A stretch of 64,000 bases of DNA from positions 79,933-143,932 of the IMG/VR virus record IMGVR_UViG_3300042502_001732; one strand, 5' to 3'. The notes under the pieces were generated by a model. That model was given only the letters and a program-made list of their open reading frames with translations. It did not search any database and was not told the DNA's origin. The DNA comes from a virus. Shown one piece after another: positions 32,779-40,773 of the stretch (within the stretch, counting starts at the first letter, position 1; each line of letters starts with the position of its first letter). The position numbers were made by a program, and so were the translations under genes.

Positions 32779-32808
32779 CTCTGATTTTATGTATGCTTAA
32801 ACAGGTGT

Positions 32809-33009
32809 TTAAAACCCGTTTAGTTTATCATATTCGCTTTTTAGATATTTTTTTACTGTATATTTTAGATGCAACCCTGAATTTTTCAGAGTCTTTTGTT
32901 TTATATATTCTTTTATTGCCGCGTTGTCACTTTGAAAAAAGCATGCGCTTGACCCATCAGACCACTTCATAATTATTACGATAGTGTCTTCTCGAGTCCC
33001 CTCTTTCAT
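32809..33009 (-). CDS. Unknown 66-residue protein
   Basis: MKEGTREDTIVIIMKWSDGS; basic tail. 4-base overlap with the next gene upstream. Confidence 0.55.
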   Translation of the reverse strand: MKEGTREDTIVIIMKWSDGSSACFFQSDNAAIKEYIKQKTLKNSGLHLKYTVKKYLKSEYDKLNGF

Positions 33010-33260
33010 GCCCCATTGTATATTTTAGAGATGATGCCCTCAAAAGCTTTTACCTTGTCTAGCCGATTTGGCCAGTAAATATAATCCTTTTCTGGGTTTT
33101 TCTTTAGATTTGAGACAAGAGGCAAGATAGATTTATAGAGTGAATCAAGACGAGTCTGAAGTTCAATCACTTCATCTTCCTTTGCATTTGCTGCACGAAC
33201 TACCTCTAGTTCATCTTCTGCAACAGCAGTAAACCCAAAATCAAATACTTCGTCTGACAT
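33006..33260 (-). CDS. Unknown 84-residue T4-like phage protein
   Basis: The start at 33260 (MSDEVFDFGFTAVAEDELEV) follows the upstream stop by one base. LDSLYKSILPLVSNLKKNPE followed by YIYWPNR recalls small proteins of T4-like phages of unknown role; it may be a structural or assembly factor. Confidence 0.6.
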   Translation of the reverse strand: MSDEVFDFGFTAVAEDELEVVRAANAKEDEVIELQTRLDSLYKSILPLVSNLKKNPEKDYIYWPNRLDKVKAFEGIISKIYNGA

Positions 33261-33261
33261 A

Positions 33262-33591
33262 TCAAACCTTGGTTTGCGGTTTCTTACGAATTGCTGTCTT
33301 TTTATTTGCTCCCTTGACTGGTTGCTTTTTTGTCGCTGCTTTTTTAGCAGCATCTGCAGCAGCTTGCTTTATAGTTGGCTGTTTTTTTGCAGGATTTTTA
33401 TATACCGCTTTCTTTTTTGGTGCAGTTTGGTTTTTTACAACGGGCACTTCTACTGGTGTTGGCATTTTAAGCGGCTTCAGTTTACGCATCGCAATATACT
33501 CAGAGAAGAGTCGGCATGCAACGTAAAACAGGCTGCAAATCGCGCCAAGACTAAGGGTATATGCTAATATTGTAGTTATTGTTGTCATCAT
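33262..33591 (-). CDS. Membrane protein with histone H1-like Lys/Ala-rich tail
   Basis: 109 residues: N-terminal transmembrane helix (about 8-28), then a basic tail with AKK/KPA repeats (AAADAAKKAATKKQPVKGA). The tail resembles H1-like DNA-binding tails; a membrane-anchored DNA binder is possible. GATAAATA upstream resembles a late promoter. Confidence 0.65.
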   Translation of the reverse strand: MMTTITTILAYTLSLGAICSLFYVACRLFSEYIAMRKLKPLKMPTPVEVPVVKNQTAPKKKAVYKNPAKKQPTIKQAAADAAKKAATKKQPVKGANKKTAIRKKPQTKV

Positions 33592-33645
33592 ATATTTTGT
33601 ATTTATCGTGGTTCTATAGTCATTTATAGATTTTTTATAGTAATT

Positions 33646-33882
33646 TTACGTTAGTTGTCCTCCAACCCATTCTTTGCTCCATACTGATATAGAGTCGGGT
33701 GTATAACAACCTTCTGGGATTGATGATGCCGCTTTGTTGTATTTTCCTGCTAACACATCACACAGGTGATTCCATTCTTCTGCATCAAAAACCATCTCTT
33801 TGCCTTCTTTATAGATACAAATTTTTTCTGGCTTATAAGAGCCGTCCCATTCTCTTAAAAGATTTGCTAGTACACTAATCAT
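33646..33882 (-). CDS. Unknown 78-residue protein
   Basis: MISVLANLLREWDGSYKPEK; mixed. Start of a group repeated from 16.5-17.9 kb. Not recognised. Confidence 0.5.
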   Translation of the reverse strand: MISVLANLLREWDGSYKPEKICIYKEGKEMVFDAEEWNHLCDVLAGKYNKAASSIPEGCYTPDSISVWSKEWVGGQLT

Positions 33883-33893
33883 ATTTGAGTTTC

Positions 33894-34103
33894 TTATTTC
33901 TTAATCTCTAGGATTTCCACCTTCACAATCTTTCGTGAAATCTCATTATGGAACGTATAGTCAGATCCAACATAGTAATCATCTACAATCTCTTGGATTG
34001 ATCTATCTATCAGCATTACTAAAAGAACATTAAAGCCAGTAGTGAAGCGGTCGCCGCCTTCAATTGTGATATTCAGTGTAGCTGTGATGTATTCGTTGGT
34101 CAT
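33894..34103 (-). CDS. Paralogue of the protein at 17017 (69 aa)
   Basis: MTNEYITATLNITIEGGDRF ... ILEIKK; near-identical to the 17017 protein minus its N-terminal insertion. The following small basic gene is also duplicated, so a two-gene segment was copied. Confidence 0.65.
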   Translation of the reverse strand: MTNEYITATLNITIEGGDRFTTGFNVLLVMLIDRSIQEIVDDYYVGSDYTFHNEISRKIVKVEILEIKK

Positions 34104-34114
34104 ACCTTATTGTA

Positions 34115-34249
34115 TCAGAGTTCCTTCCGTATTTCCTTCTTACCATCCTTACGTACACGCTTATTTTGCACACGGCTCCAGTACTTGCGTAGATGCTTCC
34201 ACCATTGAACGGTCTTGACACCGCCTTTACTCTTTGCTGAACTGCTCAT
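34115..34249 (-). CDS. 44-residue Ser/Lys-rich basic protein, copy B
   Basis: MSSSAKSKGGVKTVQWWKHL then a basic tail ending RKEL-TGA; paralogue of 17722. Confidence 0.65.
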   Translation of the reverse strand: MSSSAKSKGGVKTVQWWKHLRKYWSRVQNKRVRKDGKKEIRKEL

Positions 34250-34250
34250 A

Positions 34251-34394
34251 CTATCGGAGTTCCTTACGAACTATTTTCATTTGCTCATCATAAGCACCTG
34301 CGCGTCTCTCTTCCAGGACCTTATCAACAATATCACAACATTTTTCGAAGAGCTTGAAGCTCTCTTCAAACAGCTTTTGTTTGTCTTCTTTCAT
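34251..34394 (-). CDS. Unknown 47-residue helical protein
   Basis: MKEDKQKLFEESFKLFEKCC ... VRKELR-TAG. Ends in the same KEL(x) pattern as the adjacent gene; short spacing supports it. Confidence 0.5.
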   Translation of the reverse strand: MKEDKQKLFEESFKLFEKCCDIVDKVLEERRAGAYDEQMKIVRKELR

Positions 34395-34420
34395 AGATTT
34401 ATCGAGTGTAATGGTTAGAT

Positions 34421-34723
34421 TTATTTAAGAACTGCATCGATTTTAGACAACATGCTCGCCGGAACTTTCCATCGACCGCCACTAGTTTGAACCGTGACAA
34501 ACTTAACGGCAATCTTGACAACATGTCCAGTGGTCGCACCTCCACTTCGTGGGTTTGTAAATTGAACATTGTCGCCGATATGAAGAGAAGCTTTGGTCTT
34601 TTGAGCAAGGCGAGTGCGGGCAAAGGTGATGGCTTGGATTATGCTATTGAGATCATCATTTGCAAAGCCTCCAGAGATGATGGCTGTATTGATGTCTTGT
34701 ACGCTGAGCGATGCTGTTTTCAT
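34421..34723 (-). CDS. Unknown 100-residue protein, SH3/KOW-like C-terminal half
   Basis: Helical start (VQDINTAIISGGF ... IIQAITFARTRLAQ), then HIGDNVQFTNPRSGGATTGH and VKIAVKFVTVQTSGGRWKVP, which read as a small SH3-like barrel. The upstream leader GTAAGCAACAAAC resembles the early leader, but TATAAT is replaced by a class 3-like AGAAACTA. Confidence 0.6.
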   Translation of the reverse strand: MKTASLSVQDINTAIISGGFANDDLNSIIQAITFARTRLAQKTKASLHIGDNVQFTNPRSGGATTGHVVKIAVKFVTVQTSGGRWKVPASMLSKIDAVLK

Positions 34724-34758
34724 AGGTGGTGTGGTTTGTTGCTTACGTGGTTAGTTTC

Positions 34759-35010
34759 TTAGTCGATCGAGTCGTTCAACTCTTTGATGAGTTGAGCACG
34801 AGTGGTGATTTCGTCTTCGCGAGGGTCAAGTCTGAGCCAGTTGCCAAATTTGTCTTCAGCGATGAGGGTGATTTTGTTGACTTTGGTGACTGTCATGGAT
34901 TTGCGCTTGCATTCAGAGGTACGACCGTCGAACATCGAATATTGGAGGACGATTTCGTCTCCTACCTTGTAGGTTGCTTCTTGTTGCGGTGCTGTTTTAA
35001 TCAGTTTCAT
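34759..35010 (-). CDS. Unknown 83-residue beta-rich protein
   Basis: YKVGDEIVLQYSMFDGRTSE and LIAEDKFGNWLRLDP suggest a small beta-barrel, similar in outline to the neighbour at 34421. First gene after early module 4. Confidence 0.55.
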   Translation of the reverse strand: MKLIKTAPQQEATYKVGDEIVLQYSMFDGRTSECKRKSMTVTKVNKITLIAEDKFGNWLRLDPREDEITTRAQLIKELNDSID

Positions 35011-35011
35011 T

Positions 35012-35067
35012 TGGTATCGAATTGTTGCTTACATGGTTATTATAGCATAAACCGCGACAAAAGTACA
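35012..35067 (-). promoter_or_regulatory. Early promoter module 4
   Basis: TGTACT at 35062-35067, 17 bases, TATAAT at 35039-35044, leader AACCATGTAAGCAACAAT. The upstream 60 bases (to about 35125) match modules 2, 5, 6 and 7, including CTCTATACGGGG. Confidence 0.85.
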
Positions 35068-35129
35068 CAACTTTTTTCATAAAAGTGAAAAAAGGTCCCG
35101 GACGGTGTCCCCGTATAGAGAAAATGACC

Positions 35130-35396
35130 TCAGCAAGGCCATTCTGGGCGTGGTTTTGGCCACACAACCTCTAATCCGCGACACTTGAGAGCCTCAATCT
35201 CTTCGATCTTCGTGTATACCTCGAGTGCCTCTTCAAACGTGTCCCATCTTTTACCGCTTCTGTAAAAACTCGAGTCGACGTCAAATGGGTCAATGTCATT
35301 CCACATCCATAACGACTTGCGTTGAATATAGTATTTTTCATGTGACAGTTTTGTGTTTCTGTCGCGATAGTCTCTTACGATTCTGTATTTTGGCAT
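35130..35396 (-). CDS. YRIVER-related protein, 88 aa
   Basis: The start at 35396 (MPKYRIVRDYRDRNTKLSHE), preferred over 35438 because it matches the paralogues. YYIQRKSLWMWND aligns with YYAIQEKFLWFW of the 66-residue forms. Confidence 0.6.
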   Translation of the reverse strand: MPKYRIVRDYRDRNTKLSHEKYYIQRKSLWMWNDIDPFDVDSSFYRSGKRWDTFEEALEVYTKIEEIEALKCRGLEVVWPKPRPEWPC

Positions 35397-35400
35397 AAGT

Positions 35401-35529
35401 TTATTCTTGTGTTTGTTTTTTCCCATCAGCGCGTACACGCTTGTTTTAAACGCGCTTCCAATATTTTCGAAGATGTTTCCACCATTGAACGGTTGGCACG
35501 CTACCTTTACTTTTTGCTGAGCTGCTCAT
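35401..35529 (-). pseudogene. Third copy of the 44-residue basic protein, with an internal stop
   Basis: MSSSAKSKGSVPTVQWWKHL then RKYWKRV followed by TAA at 35446-35448 where the paralogues read Gln. The frame continues after the stop (NKRVRADGKK) to a second TAA at 35401-35403, so a single substitution broke it. Confidence 0.65.
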
Positions 35530-35607
35530 GATTTTTACTAGGGTTGATCGTTTTTACTGTGCAGTGAAAGTTTGTTATGCAGTAAACAGTTAAGGTCACT
35601 GCTTAGC

Positions 35608-35964
35608 TCATTGATAGGGCGGCAGTTCCCACTTTTGCGGCACAAATGTCTTGCATGAAAAGTTATCGGTGCAAACGGTTAATGTATCATCATACTCTTT
35701 GAGTTTTTCCTTTAGTATCATAACCTCTGCTTCAAGACGATTAGCATCAAGTCGATAGCGCTCAGTAGTTTCTTTTGCTTGCTTTAGTTTCCATCGCACA
35801 CTGATAATATCATTGACTGCATTGGTCGCTTCTGCGATTGCATTGTCGCGCTCGCGTTCTAGTTTGCATGCATGTTCTGACATCTCTTCCCATGCTTCAT
35901 GATATGGGGTGTCTGACATAATTTGCGCATCCCATAGGGCGTCTGTTTCTAGTGTTTCACTCAT
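35608..35964 (-). CDS. Coiled-coil protein, MSETLETD type, 118 aa
   Basis: The start at 35964 overlaps the upstream gene's end. LERERDNAIAEATNAVNDII and a second heptad region. Relative of the proteins at 23802 and 35957. Confidence 0.6.
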   Translation of the reverse strand: MSETLETDALWDAQIMSDTPYHEAWEEMSEHACKLERERDNAIAEATNAVNDIISVRWKLKQAKETTERYRLDANRLEAEVMILKEKLKEYDDTLTVCTDNFSCKTFVPQKWELPPYQ

Positions 35965-36460
35965 GATCGCCTCCTTTTGTATCGGCAGTTTGCCTTTTCT
36001 GATAGCGATTAAAGAACGGTTTGAAACTGTTTGCATAATTGATAAGGTCTTTCAAACCCTTCGCCAGCTTATCACGTTCACTCTCTGCTTTCTTTAGATC
36101 TTTCTTTGCTTTCTTTAGATCCTTATCAATCAACTTCGCGCCAATTACTGCGGCATTGTAAAGTTTAACTGCTTCATTATAACGTTCAAATGCTGCATCC
36201 CGTTGATTGCATACCTCATTGCGTTCTTCTAACAGCAATTGCATATTGGGATGAGACAAATCCAGAATTGATTCTTTAAGCGTATCAAGTTGCTCCTGCA
36301 TACGATGCTCTCGTAGCACAGCAGTTTCATAGTTGTTGACTGCTTCATCGCGTTGCTGTTCTAGCTTACGAGCAACTGTTGCTGGCACAAAATAGTCACC
36401 TTCATCTGGATTGAATCCTAGAAAGATTTGATTTGCATCTGTGTCCGGTGTATTACTCAT
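35957..36460 (-). CDS. Ea22/ead-like coiled-coil protein, 167 aa
   Basis: MSNTPDTDANQIFLGF then LEQQRDEAVNNYETAVL, LSHPNMQLLLEERNEVC and Lys-rich heptads. Shares LSHPNMxLLLEERNE with the 23802 protein, so both derive from one ancestor. Confidence 0.7.
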   Translation of the reverse strand: MSNTPDTDANQIFLGFNPDEGDYFVPATVARKLEQQRDEAVNNYETAVLREHRMQEQLDTLKESILDLSHPNMQLLLEERNEVCNQRDAAFERYNEAVKLYNAAVIGAKLIDKDLKKAKKDLKKAESERDKLAKGLKDLINYANSFKPFFNRYQKRQTADTKGGDHE

Positions 36461-36650
36461 GATCTATTTTATTGACTGCGCATTGTAGTATCGTTGTAAC
36501 GGTTACATGCTGTTTAATCTGTGGTTTTGTTCCCATTTTTAGTTTCTCAACGTAAAAATCTAAAGCAATGTCCTGATCAAAAAAGATTGCATTTTTAAAC
36601 ACTTTATTTTTGTTTAGCCAAAGCACTTCGTATTTTATATCTTCACTCAT
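36453..36650 (-). CDS. Unknown 65-residue protein
   Basis: MSEDIKYEVLWLNKNKVFKN; corresponds in position and outline to the gene at 23112. Overlaps both neighbours by 8 bases. Confidence 0.55.
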   Translation of the reverse strand: MSEDIKYEVLWLNKNKVFKNAIFFDQDIALDFYVEKLKMGTKPQIKQHVTVTTILQCAVNKIDHE

Positions 36651-36843
36651 AAGAAAATGTTTTTACTATTCTGTTTGGGTTTTTCATCAGTTTTATAACC
36701 ATATCTTCTGCGGCTTCTGCTGTTGCCCAAATTCCATAACTAAAATCTGTGATCCAAAACCAAAGAAACTTCTCTTGAATTGCATAGTATGTTCTAGCAG
36801 TTGGAACGTCTATACGTTCTACTATTCTATATAGTTCTTTCAT
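36643..36843 (-). CDS. YRIVER-family small protein, copy 3
   Basis: 66 residues, very close to copies 1 and 2 (YRIVERIDVPTARTYYAIQE). Confirms that the 22.7-24.2 kb and 35.6-36.8 kb groups are related duplications. Confidence 0.7.
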   Translation of the reverse strand: MKELYRIVERIDVPTARTYYAIQEKFLWFWITDFSYGIWATAEAAEDMVIKLMKNPNRIVKTFSYE

Positions 36844-36847
36844 AAGT

Positions 36848-37096
36848 TTATTCTACTACAGTTTCGGTCCACGTTCTGTATTGACGTTGCAGTCCTCGCT
36901 TCTTGTATTCTCTTTCGATGGTGTCATCGATATACGCGCTGCCATCTGCACCGATTACTTCGGCACCGCATGAACAGCAACGAAGAATAGGAATGTCTTT
37001 AATGGTAATGCTACCAAGAACATGTTCATCATAAGTTTCGGTGACGAACACCCGCTGCAGTGTGCCATTGCATTCCCAACATTTTTCATTTTTCAT
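36848..37096 (-). CDS. YgiT/MqsA-type zinc-finger protein
   Basis: 82 residues. CWECNGTL at the start and CCSCGAEVIG after about 30 residues form the YgiT-type CxxC ... CxxC ribbon, as in the N-terminal half of MqsA antitoxins. No HTH half and no toxin gene beside it, so an antitoxin role is not supported. Confidence 0.7.
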   Translation of the reverse strand: MKNEKCWECNGTLQRVFVTETYDEHVLGSITIKDIPILRCCSCGAEVIGADGSAYIDDTIEREYKKRGLQRQYRTWTETVVE

Positions 37097-37118
37097 CTAA
37101 TAAAGGTCTCCTTCAAAT

Positions 37119-38072
37119 TTATGCCTCCCAACTTGTAACGAGCATTGATTCTACGCTCGGGATATCAAGTAAGTTTCTTCCACCGGAGTAAGAAACCGCA
37201 CTTTGAAGGTCCTGTTCTATCTCGAGCAATTTTTCTGCATAGGTCATTGTGTCAAGATCTAGTGCACGCTTAACTCCTTCAACGTTTCGATATTCACCCT
37301 TGTTGTATTGAGAAGCACTTCCAAAATAAACTTTTTGACCGTCAATCATTTCAGCCGGTGAATCAATACATCGACTAAATAGACCACCAACCATAACCAT
37401 CTCTGCTCCGGCGTGAATTGATTTTACAATGTCGGCATGCTCACGAACTCCGCCATCTGCAATTATTGGTGGATCATCGAGTTCTCGCACACGATCAATG
37501 AGTGTGATACAACTATACATTGGAAAAGTAAAGCCAGTTTTGTTTTTTGTGCTGCACACACCTCCACCGCCAATACCAACTTTTACAGCATCTGCCCCCC
37601 ATTCAACAAGCCTGCGATAGCCTTCGGGAGTGCAGACATTGCCGGCAATAATTTTTGTATCAAGAGACAGCGAAGAAATATGACTCAACATCTCTTTCAT
37701 AAGAATGCTATCACCATGAGCAATGTCGATTGTGACATAGTCTAACTTTAAATCTTCTGCTGCGATCTGCTCAAGTAGATATTTGTCAACTTCTTGCACA
37801 CCTACGCTGATGCTGACTGTTTTCCAACCTTGGGCAGCGCGAACAAATTCAAGGTTATCGACACCGAAACGATGCATGACATAGAAATAGCCATGCTCAC
37901 TCAGCCATTTTGCATGTGATTCGTTTATGACACATACCATATTCGAAGGCACAACTGGCAATTTAAATTGTGATCCTAAAAATACTGTAGAAACTTCAGC
38001 TCTTTGACGAGTCTTTAGGCTACTATAGCGAGGCAGCAAACATATGTCTTTATATTGATATGCAGTTTTCAT
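37119..38072 (-). CDS. guaC: GMP reductase (IMPDH/GMPR family)
   Basis: 317 residues, a complete (beta/alpha)8 barrel. KDICLLPRYSSL at the N-terminus, DIAHGDS, IAGNVCTPEG, VGIGGGGVCSTKNKTGF with the catalytic Cys, ADGGVREHADI and MVGGLFSRCIDSP are family motifs. Lacks the CBS domains of IMP dehydrogenase. Converts GMP to IMP with NADPH, shifting purine pools during infection. ATGA overlap with a micropeptide gene upstream. Confidence 0.9.
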   Translation of the reverse strand: MKTAYQYKDICLLPRYSSLKTRQRAEVSTVFLGSQFKLPVVPSNMVCVINESHAKWLSEHGYFYVMHRFGVDNLEFVRAAQGWKTVSISVGVQEVDKYLLEQIAAEDLKLDYVTIDIAHGDSILMKEMLSHISSLSLDTKIIAGNVCTPEGYRRLVEWGADAVKVGIGGGGVCSTKNKTGFTFPMYSCITLIDRVRELDDPPIIADGGVREHADIVKSIHAGAEMVMVGGLFSRCIDSPAEMIDGQKVYFGSASQYNKGEYRNVEGVKRALDLDTMTYAEKLLEIEQDLQSAVSYSGGRNLLDIPSVESMLVTSWEA

Positions 38073-38158
38073 TTGTCGTATTTTTCAAAAATTATAAGTG
38101 TGCCAATTGCAAGTGAAGTCATGAGAATACAATAGAGTACTATGGTTAAATCATTCAT
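38069..38158 (-). CDS. 29-residue membrane peptide
   Basis: MNDLTIVLYCILMTSLAIGT then LIIFEKYDK-TGA, one membrane helix; overlaps both the next gene (ATGA) and the previous one. Confidence 0.55.
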   Translation of the reverse strand: MNDLTIVLYCILMTSLAIGTLIIFEKYDK

Positions 38159-38339
38159 AGTCATATCCTATTTTATGAGTCTCGATCCAGCGATAATTTC
38201 TTTTATCACCTACACGCTCAATAGTCATATGACCATTTTCATATGCTTCACGATGTGTTTCATTAACACCCATCCAAAAACCAGCAATCATACACAAAGC
38301 AGTATGAATGACCAATAAAATTACAATAACAATATTCAT
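38151..38339 (-). CDS. Small membrane-anchored protein, 62 aa
   Basis: N-terminal membrane helix (IVIVILLVIHTALCMIAGFW) and a polar tail. Unknown. Confidence 0.55.
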   Translation of the reverse strand: MNIVIVILLVIHTALCMIAGFWMGVNETHREAYENGHMTIERVGDKRNYRWIETHKIGYDYE

Positions 38340-38342
38340 AAT

Positions 38343-38636
38343 TTAAGAATTCATCACCTTCAATAAATCTCTTCTATTTTCAATATAAAATTGTTCATCG
38401 GCAATTTTTACTAGCATACCTTTTTCTCCCATATCATTGTCATAGATGTACCACATAATCCAACTATATGGATCAATAATATCTACTGTATCTTCAAATG
38501 CTTTCCAAACTGTATTGTAGATTGGACCATCTGGGTCTAAACACCCGACTTCGACTGCAGAGTCGATCACGCGCTTCAATGCAATATATGAATCTAAAAT
38601 TTTATTTAGTTCTTCAATAGTCAGTTGTTTATTCAT
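38343..38636 (-). CDS. Unknown 97-residue protein
   Basis: The start at 38636 overlaps the phosphoesterase stop (ATGA). Helical first half; DPYSWIMWYIYDNDMGEKG in the middle. Not recognised. Confidence 0.6.
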   Translation of the reverse strand: MNKQLTIEELNKILDSYIALKRVIDSAVEVGCLDPDGPIYNTVWKAFEDTVDIIDPYSWIMWYIYDNDMGEKGMLVKIADEQFYIENRRDLLKVMNS

Positions 38637-39304
38637 CTTATTTCTCCGATTTCTAGTTCGTCTAATATTGTACTCACACATCCATCAAAGTCAACTGAAG
38701 AAGAGGTATGAAAATGACCAGCGTAATGGCGACTCGCACCACAAAGTTTTAAAAGTATATCATGATCTTTGCGTTCTTGTACACACTCATCCCAAAGAGT
38801 AGAGTCACGATCACACCAACCTGAGATTCCAGACTTATCACACGGTCCATTCCATGTTGGAGCACTGTGCGTAATGAGTACATCACATCGCTTTATCTTA
38901 GAAACATCCAAGACAAACTTTTCATCTGCCCAGTATGAAATGCCCTGTGCTCTCATACGTCGATCGACACTGACAGCGCCACCAACAAACAAAAATTCTT
39001 TATCATCTAGAGTCATTGATGTATAATCTGGAAGCAACTTGAAATTACTCATGCTTATCTTTCCATCAAAATATGCTGGGTCATCATGATTGCCGCGAAT
39101 GCCTAAAAAATCGATGTTTCGACTTTTGAAAAAGGTGTTGATATATTCAAACTGACGATCCTGTTGCTTCTCGAGTTTAAAACCGACTCCAAGGTCACCA
39201 ACACCGATCAAGACAAAATCACGAATATCGCCAGCTTTTATCTTAAGAAAAAGCGCATCCCACTTGCCATGAATGTCTCCTACTACAAAGATTGGCTTGT
39301 TCAT
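38633..39304 (-). CDS. Calcineurin-like metallophosphoesterase
   Basis: 223 residues with the metal-binding motifs GDIHGKW (residues 8-14), GVGDLGVGF, GIRGNHDDP, ITHSAPTW and GHFHTSS in order. Family members remove phosphate from proteins or nucleotides. Substrate unknown. Confidence 0.88.
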   Translation of the reverse strand: MNKPIFVVGDIHGKWDALFLKIKAGDIRDFVLIGVGDLGVGFKLEKQQDRQFEYINTFFKSRNIDFLGIRGNHDDPAYFDGKISMSNFKLLPDYTSMTLDDKEFLFVGGAVSVDRRMRAQGISYWADEKFVLDVSKIKRCDVLITHSAPTWNGPCDKSGISGWCDRDSTLWDECVQERKDHDILLKLCGASRHYAGHFHTSSSVDFDGCVSTILDELEIGEIR

Positions 39305-39313
39305 AATTATTAT

Positions 39314-39463
39314 TTACTCTACTCTATTAGCTATTGACGCACTCCAATCCAAAATGAACTGAGCATCTTCTTCACTCAATACCACCTCTCTGCCATCCGT
39401 GAGATTAGCAATTGGAGTATTGCCATCATACCAAAATCCTTGTACTGTATTAATATCAATCAT
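39314..39463 (-). CDS. Unknown 49-residue protein
   Basis: The start at 39463 follows the leader AACCACGTAAGCAACAAT. MIDINTVQGFWYDGNTPIAN ... NRVE. No TATAAT directly upstream, so it is probably read with the next gene. Confidence 0.5.
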   Translation of the reverse strand: MIDINTVQGFWYDGNTPIANLTDGREVVLSEEDAQFILDWSASIANRVE

Positions 39464-39485
39464 ATTGTTGCTTACGTGGTTATTA

Positions 39486-39734
39486 TTAGGCATATTGAAG
39501 CAGCGCTTCTGGCGAGTTTGCATACTCTTCAAGAATTTCATAAAGTTCCTGTAGAGCTTCTTGATGAGAGTAGTATTCCTCAATGCTTATTTCCCATTTG
39601 TCGCGAAGAAGTCTAGTATTGGTAAACGTTCCAGTGATAAACTTATCTCCTTCTTTTACTACTTCGGTGGTGAAATACTCACCATTTGACATCTTGATCT
39701 CTACTGTTCCGTAATGTTTGTCGTCGTTGGTCAT
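39486..39734 (-). CDS. Unknown 82-residue protein
   Basis: MTNDDKHYGTVEIKMSNGEY; N-terminal beta part, C-terminal acidic helices. First gene after early module 5. Confidence 0.55.
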   Translation of the reverse strand: MTNDDKHYGTVEIKMSNGEYFTTEVVKEGDKFITGTFTNTRLLRDKWEISIEEYYSHQEALQELYEILEEYANSPEALLQYA

Positions 39735-39735
39735 T

Positions 39736-39792
39736 CTGGTATCGAATTGTTGCTTACATGGTTATTATAGCATAAACCGCGGCAAAAGTACA
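39736..39792 (-). promoter_or_regulatory. Early promoter module 5
   Basis: TGTACT at 39787-39792, 17 bases, TATAAT at 39764-39769, leader AACCATGTAAGCAACAAT; upstream block to about 39850. Confidence 0.85.
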
Positions 39793-39855
39793 CAACTTTT
39801 TTCATAAAAGTGAAAAAAGTCCCCAAAGTTAAGCCCCGTATAGAGAAACAGACCT

Positions 39856-40773
39856 TTAGGAGGCAAAAAAGGTGCTCAGAATATGAGCAATTGCATTGTC
39901 TTTTGCCTTGAGTTCGACTTCCCAGGTGACGTCACGATTTGCAGAGACTACATGTGGGAGATGGGTTGCATAGTCAGTATGACTACGAGTGCTGCCAATA
40001 CCTTCGCTCCAATGAAACACAGGAGTATATTTTCCCCAACTTTGGCGAAATCGAGAGATGCTTTGAGACGAGTCGCATGACGGGTTGCACGTGTCATGAA
40101 GATTGTCATAGACGAGTGGAAGATGCCCTGCAAAATGTGTGTAGAGATTCTCGCAATTCCAGTATGCCTTGTCTTCGTTTTCTAACACAAGTCGATGACG
40201 AACGCCACGACTACAACGGGCGAGATTTGCACAAAAGCGAGACACATACTCGCCAATAGTTTCACGCTTAAAGTCAGGGCTCTTGTTGAGATGCAGACAC
40301 ATTGGAGAACTATAGTTTGCTTTACATCCCATCATATCAAGCACATATGACTGATGGTCAAGTTCGCGAATAGTCTTGTCTACAACATCAGGGTTATAAC
40401 TTGATAGGACATTAAACTGATCGGGATGTGAGCTGCATGTGATGTCATGCTGCCGAGCAAATTCACCAGCCTTCGCAAGGTTGCTTGCGATATCATCAAA
40501 CCCATGCAGGTCGTCGTAGCGCAACTCGAGCGTATGATCAGTAAGCAACGGGAAAATTGAACTCGACACACGATAGTGACGAGCACCTGAGTCGATGCAT
40601 GCCTGGAGTGTACGCAAGATGTGCTGCGAATTATGAAGTATACGCTCGGATAGTACTTGCAACCCACGCTCACGACCAAGAGTTACAAACTGCTTGCGAG
40701 TCATCGTCTTTGCTGAGATCTTTTGGTATGTCAGTCTTTCACTTATGCAAACTAGTCCCAGTCGTGGTGTCAT
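39856..40773 (-). CDS. uvsE: UV damage endonuclease UvsE/UvdE
   Basis: 305 residues with the UvsE TIM-barrel motifs: RLGLVCISE at the N-terminus, HYRVSSSIFPLLTD, SSHPDQFNVLSS, VLENEDKAYW and PLVYDNLHDTCNPS, whose His, Asp and Glu residues bind the metals. Nicks DNA 5' of UV photoproducts and some base lesions. Own sigma70-like promoter upstream. Confidence 0.92.
   Translation of the reverse strand: MTPRLGLVCISERLTYQKISAKTMTRKQFVTLGRERGLQVLSERILHNSQHILRTLQACIDSGARHYRVSSSIFPLLTDHTLELRYDDLHGFDDIASNLAKAGEFARQHDITCSSHPDQFNVLSSYNPDVVDKTIRELDHQSYVLDMMGCKANYSSPMCLHLNKSPDFKRETIGEYVSRFCANLARCSRGVRHRLVLENEDKAYWNCENLYTHFAGHLPLVYDNLHDTCNPSCDSSQSISRFRQSWGKYTPVFHWSEGIGSTRSHTDYATHLPHVVSANRDVTWEVELKAKDNAIAHILSTFFAS

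Noticed and set aside
33269-33567. Cys/Phe-rich rightward frames of 85 and 97 codons
   Set aside because: Antisense of the Lys/Ala-rich tail, which by codon complement gives Phe/Cys-rich frames.
36848-37096. Antitoxin of a MqsRA-type system
   Set aside because: Only the YgiT-type zinc finger is present and there is no adjacent toxin-like gene or HTH half.
40380-40679. Leftward 99-codon frame inside uvsE
   Set aside because: Other frame of a gene with clear UvsE motifs.
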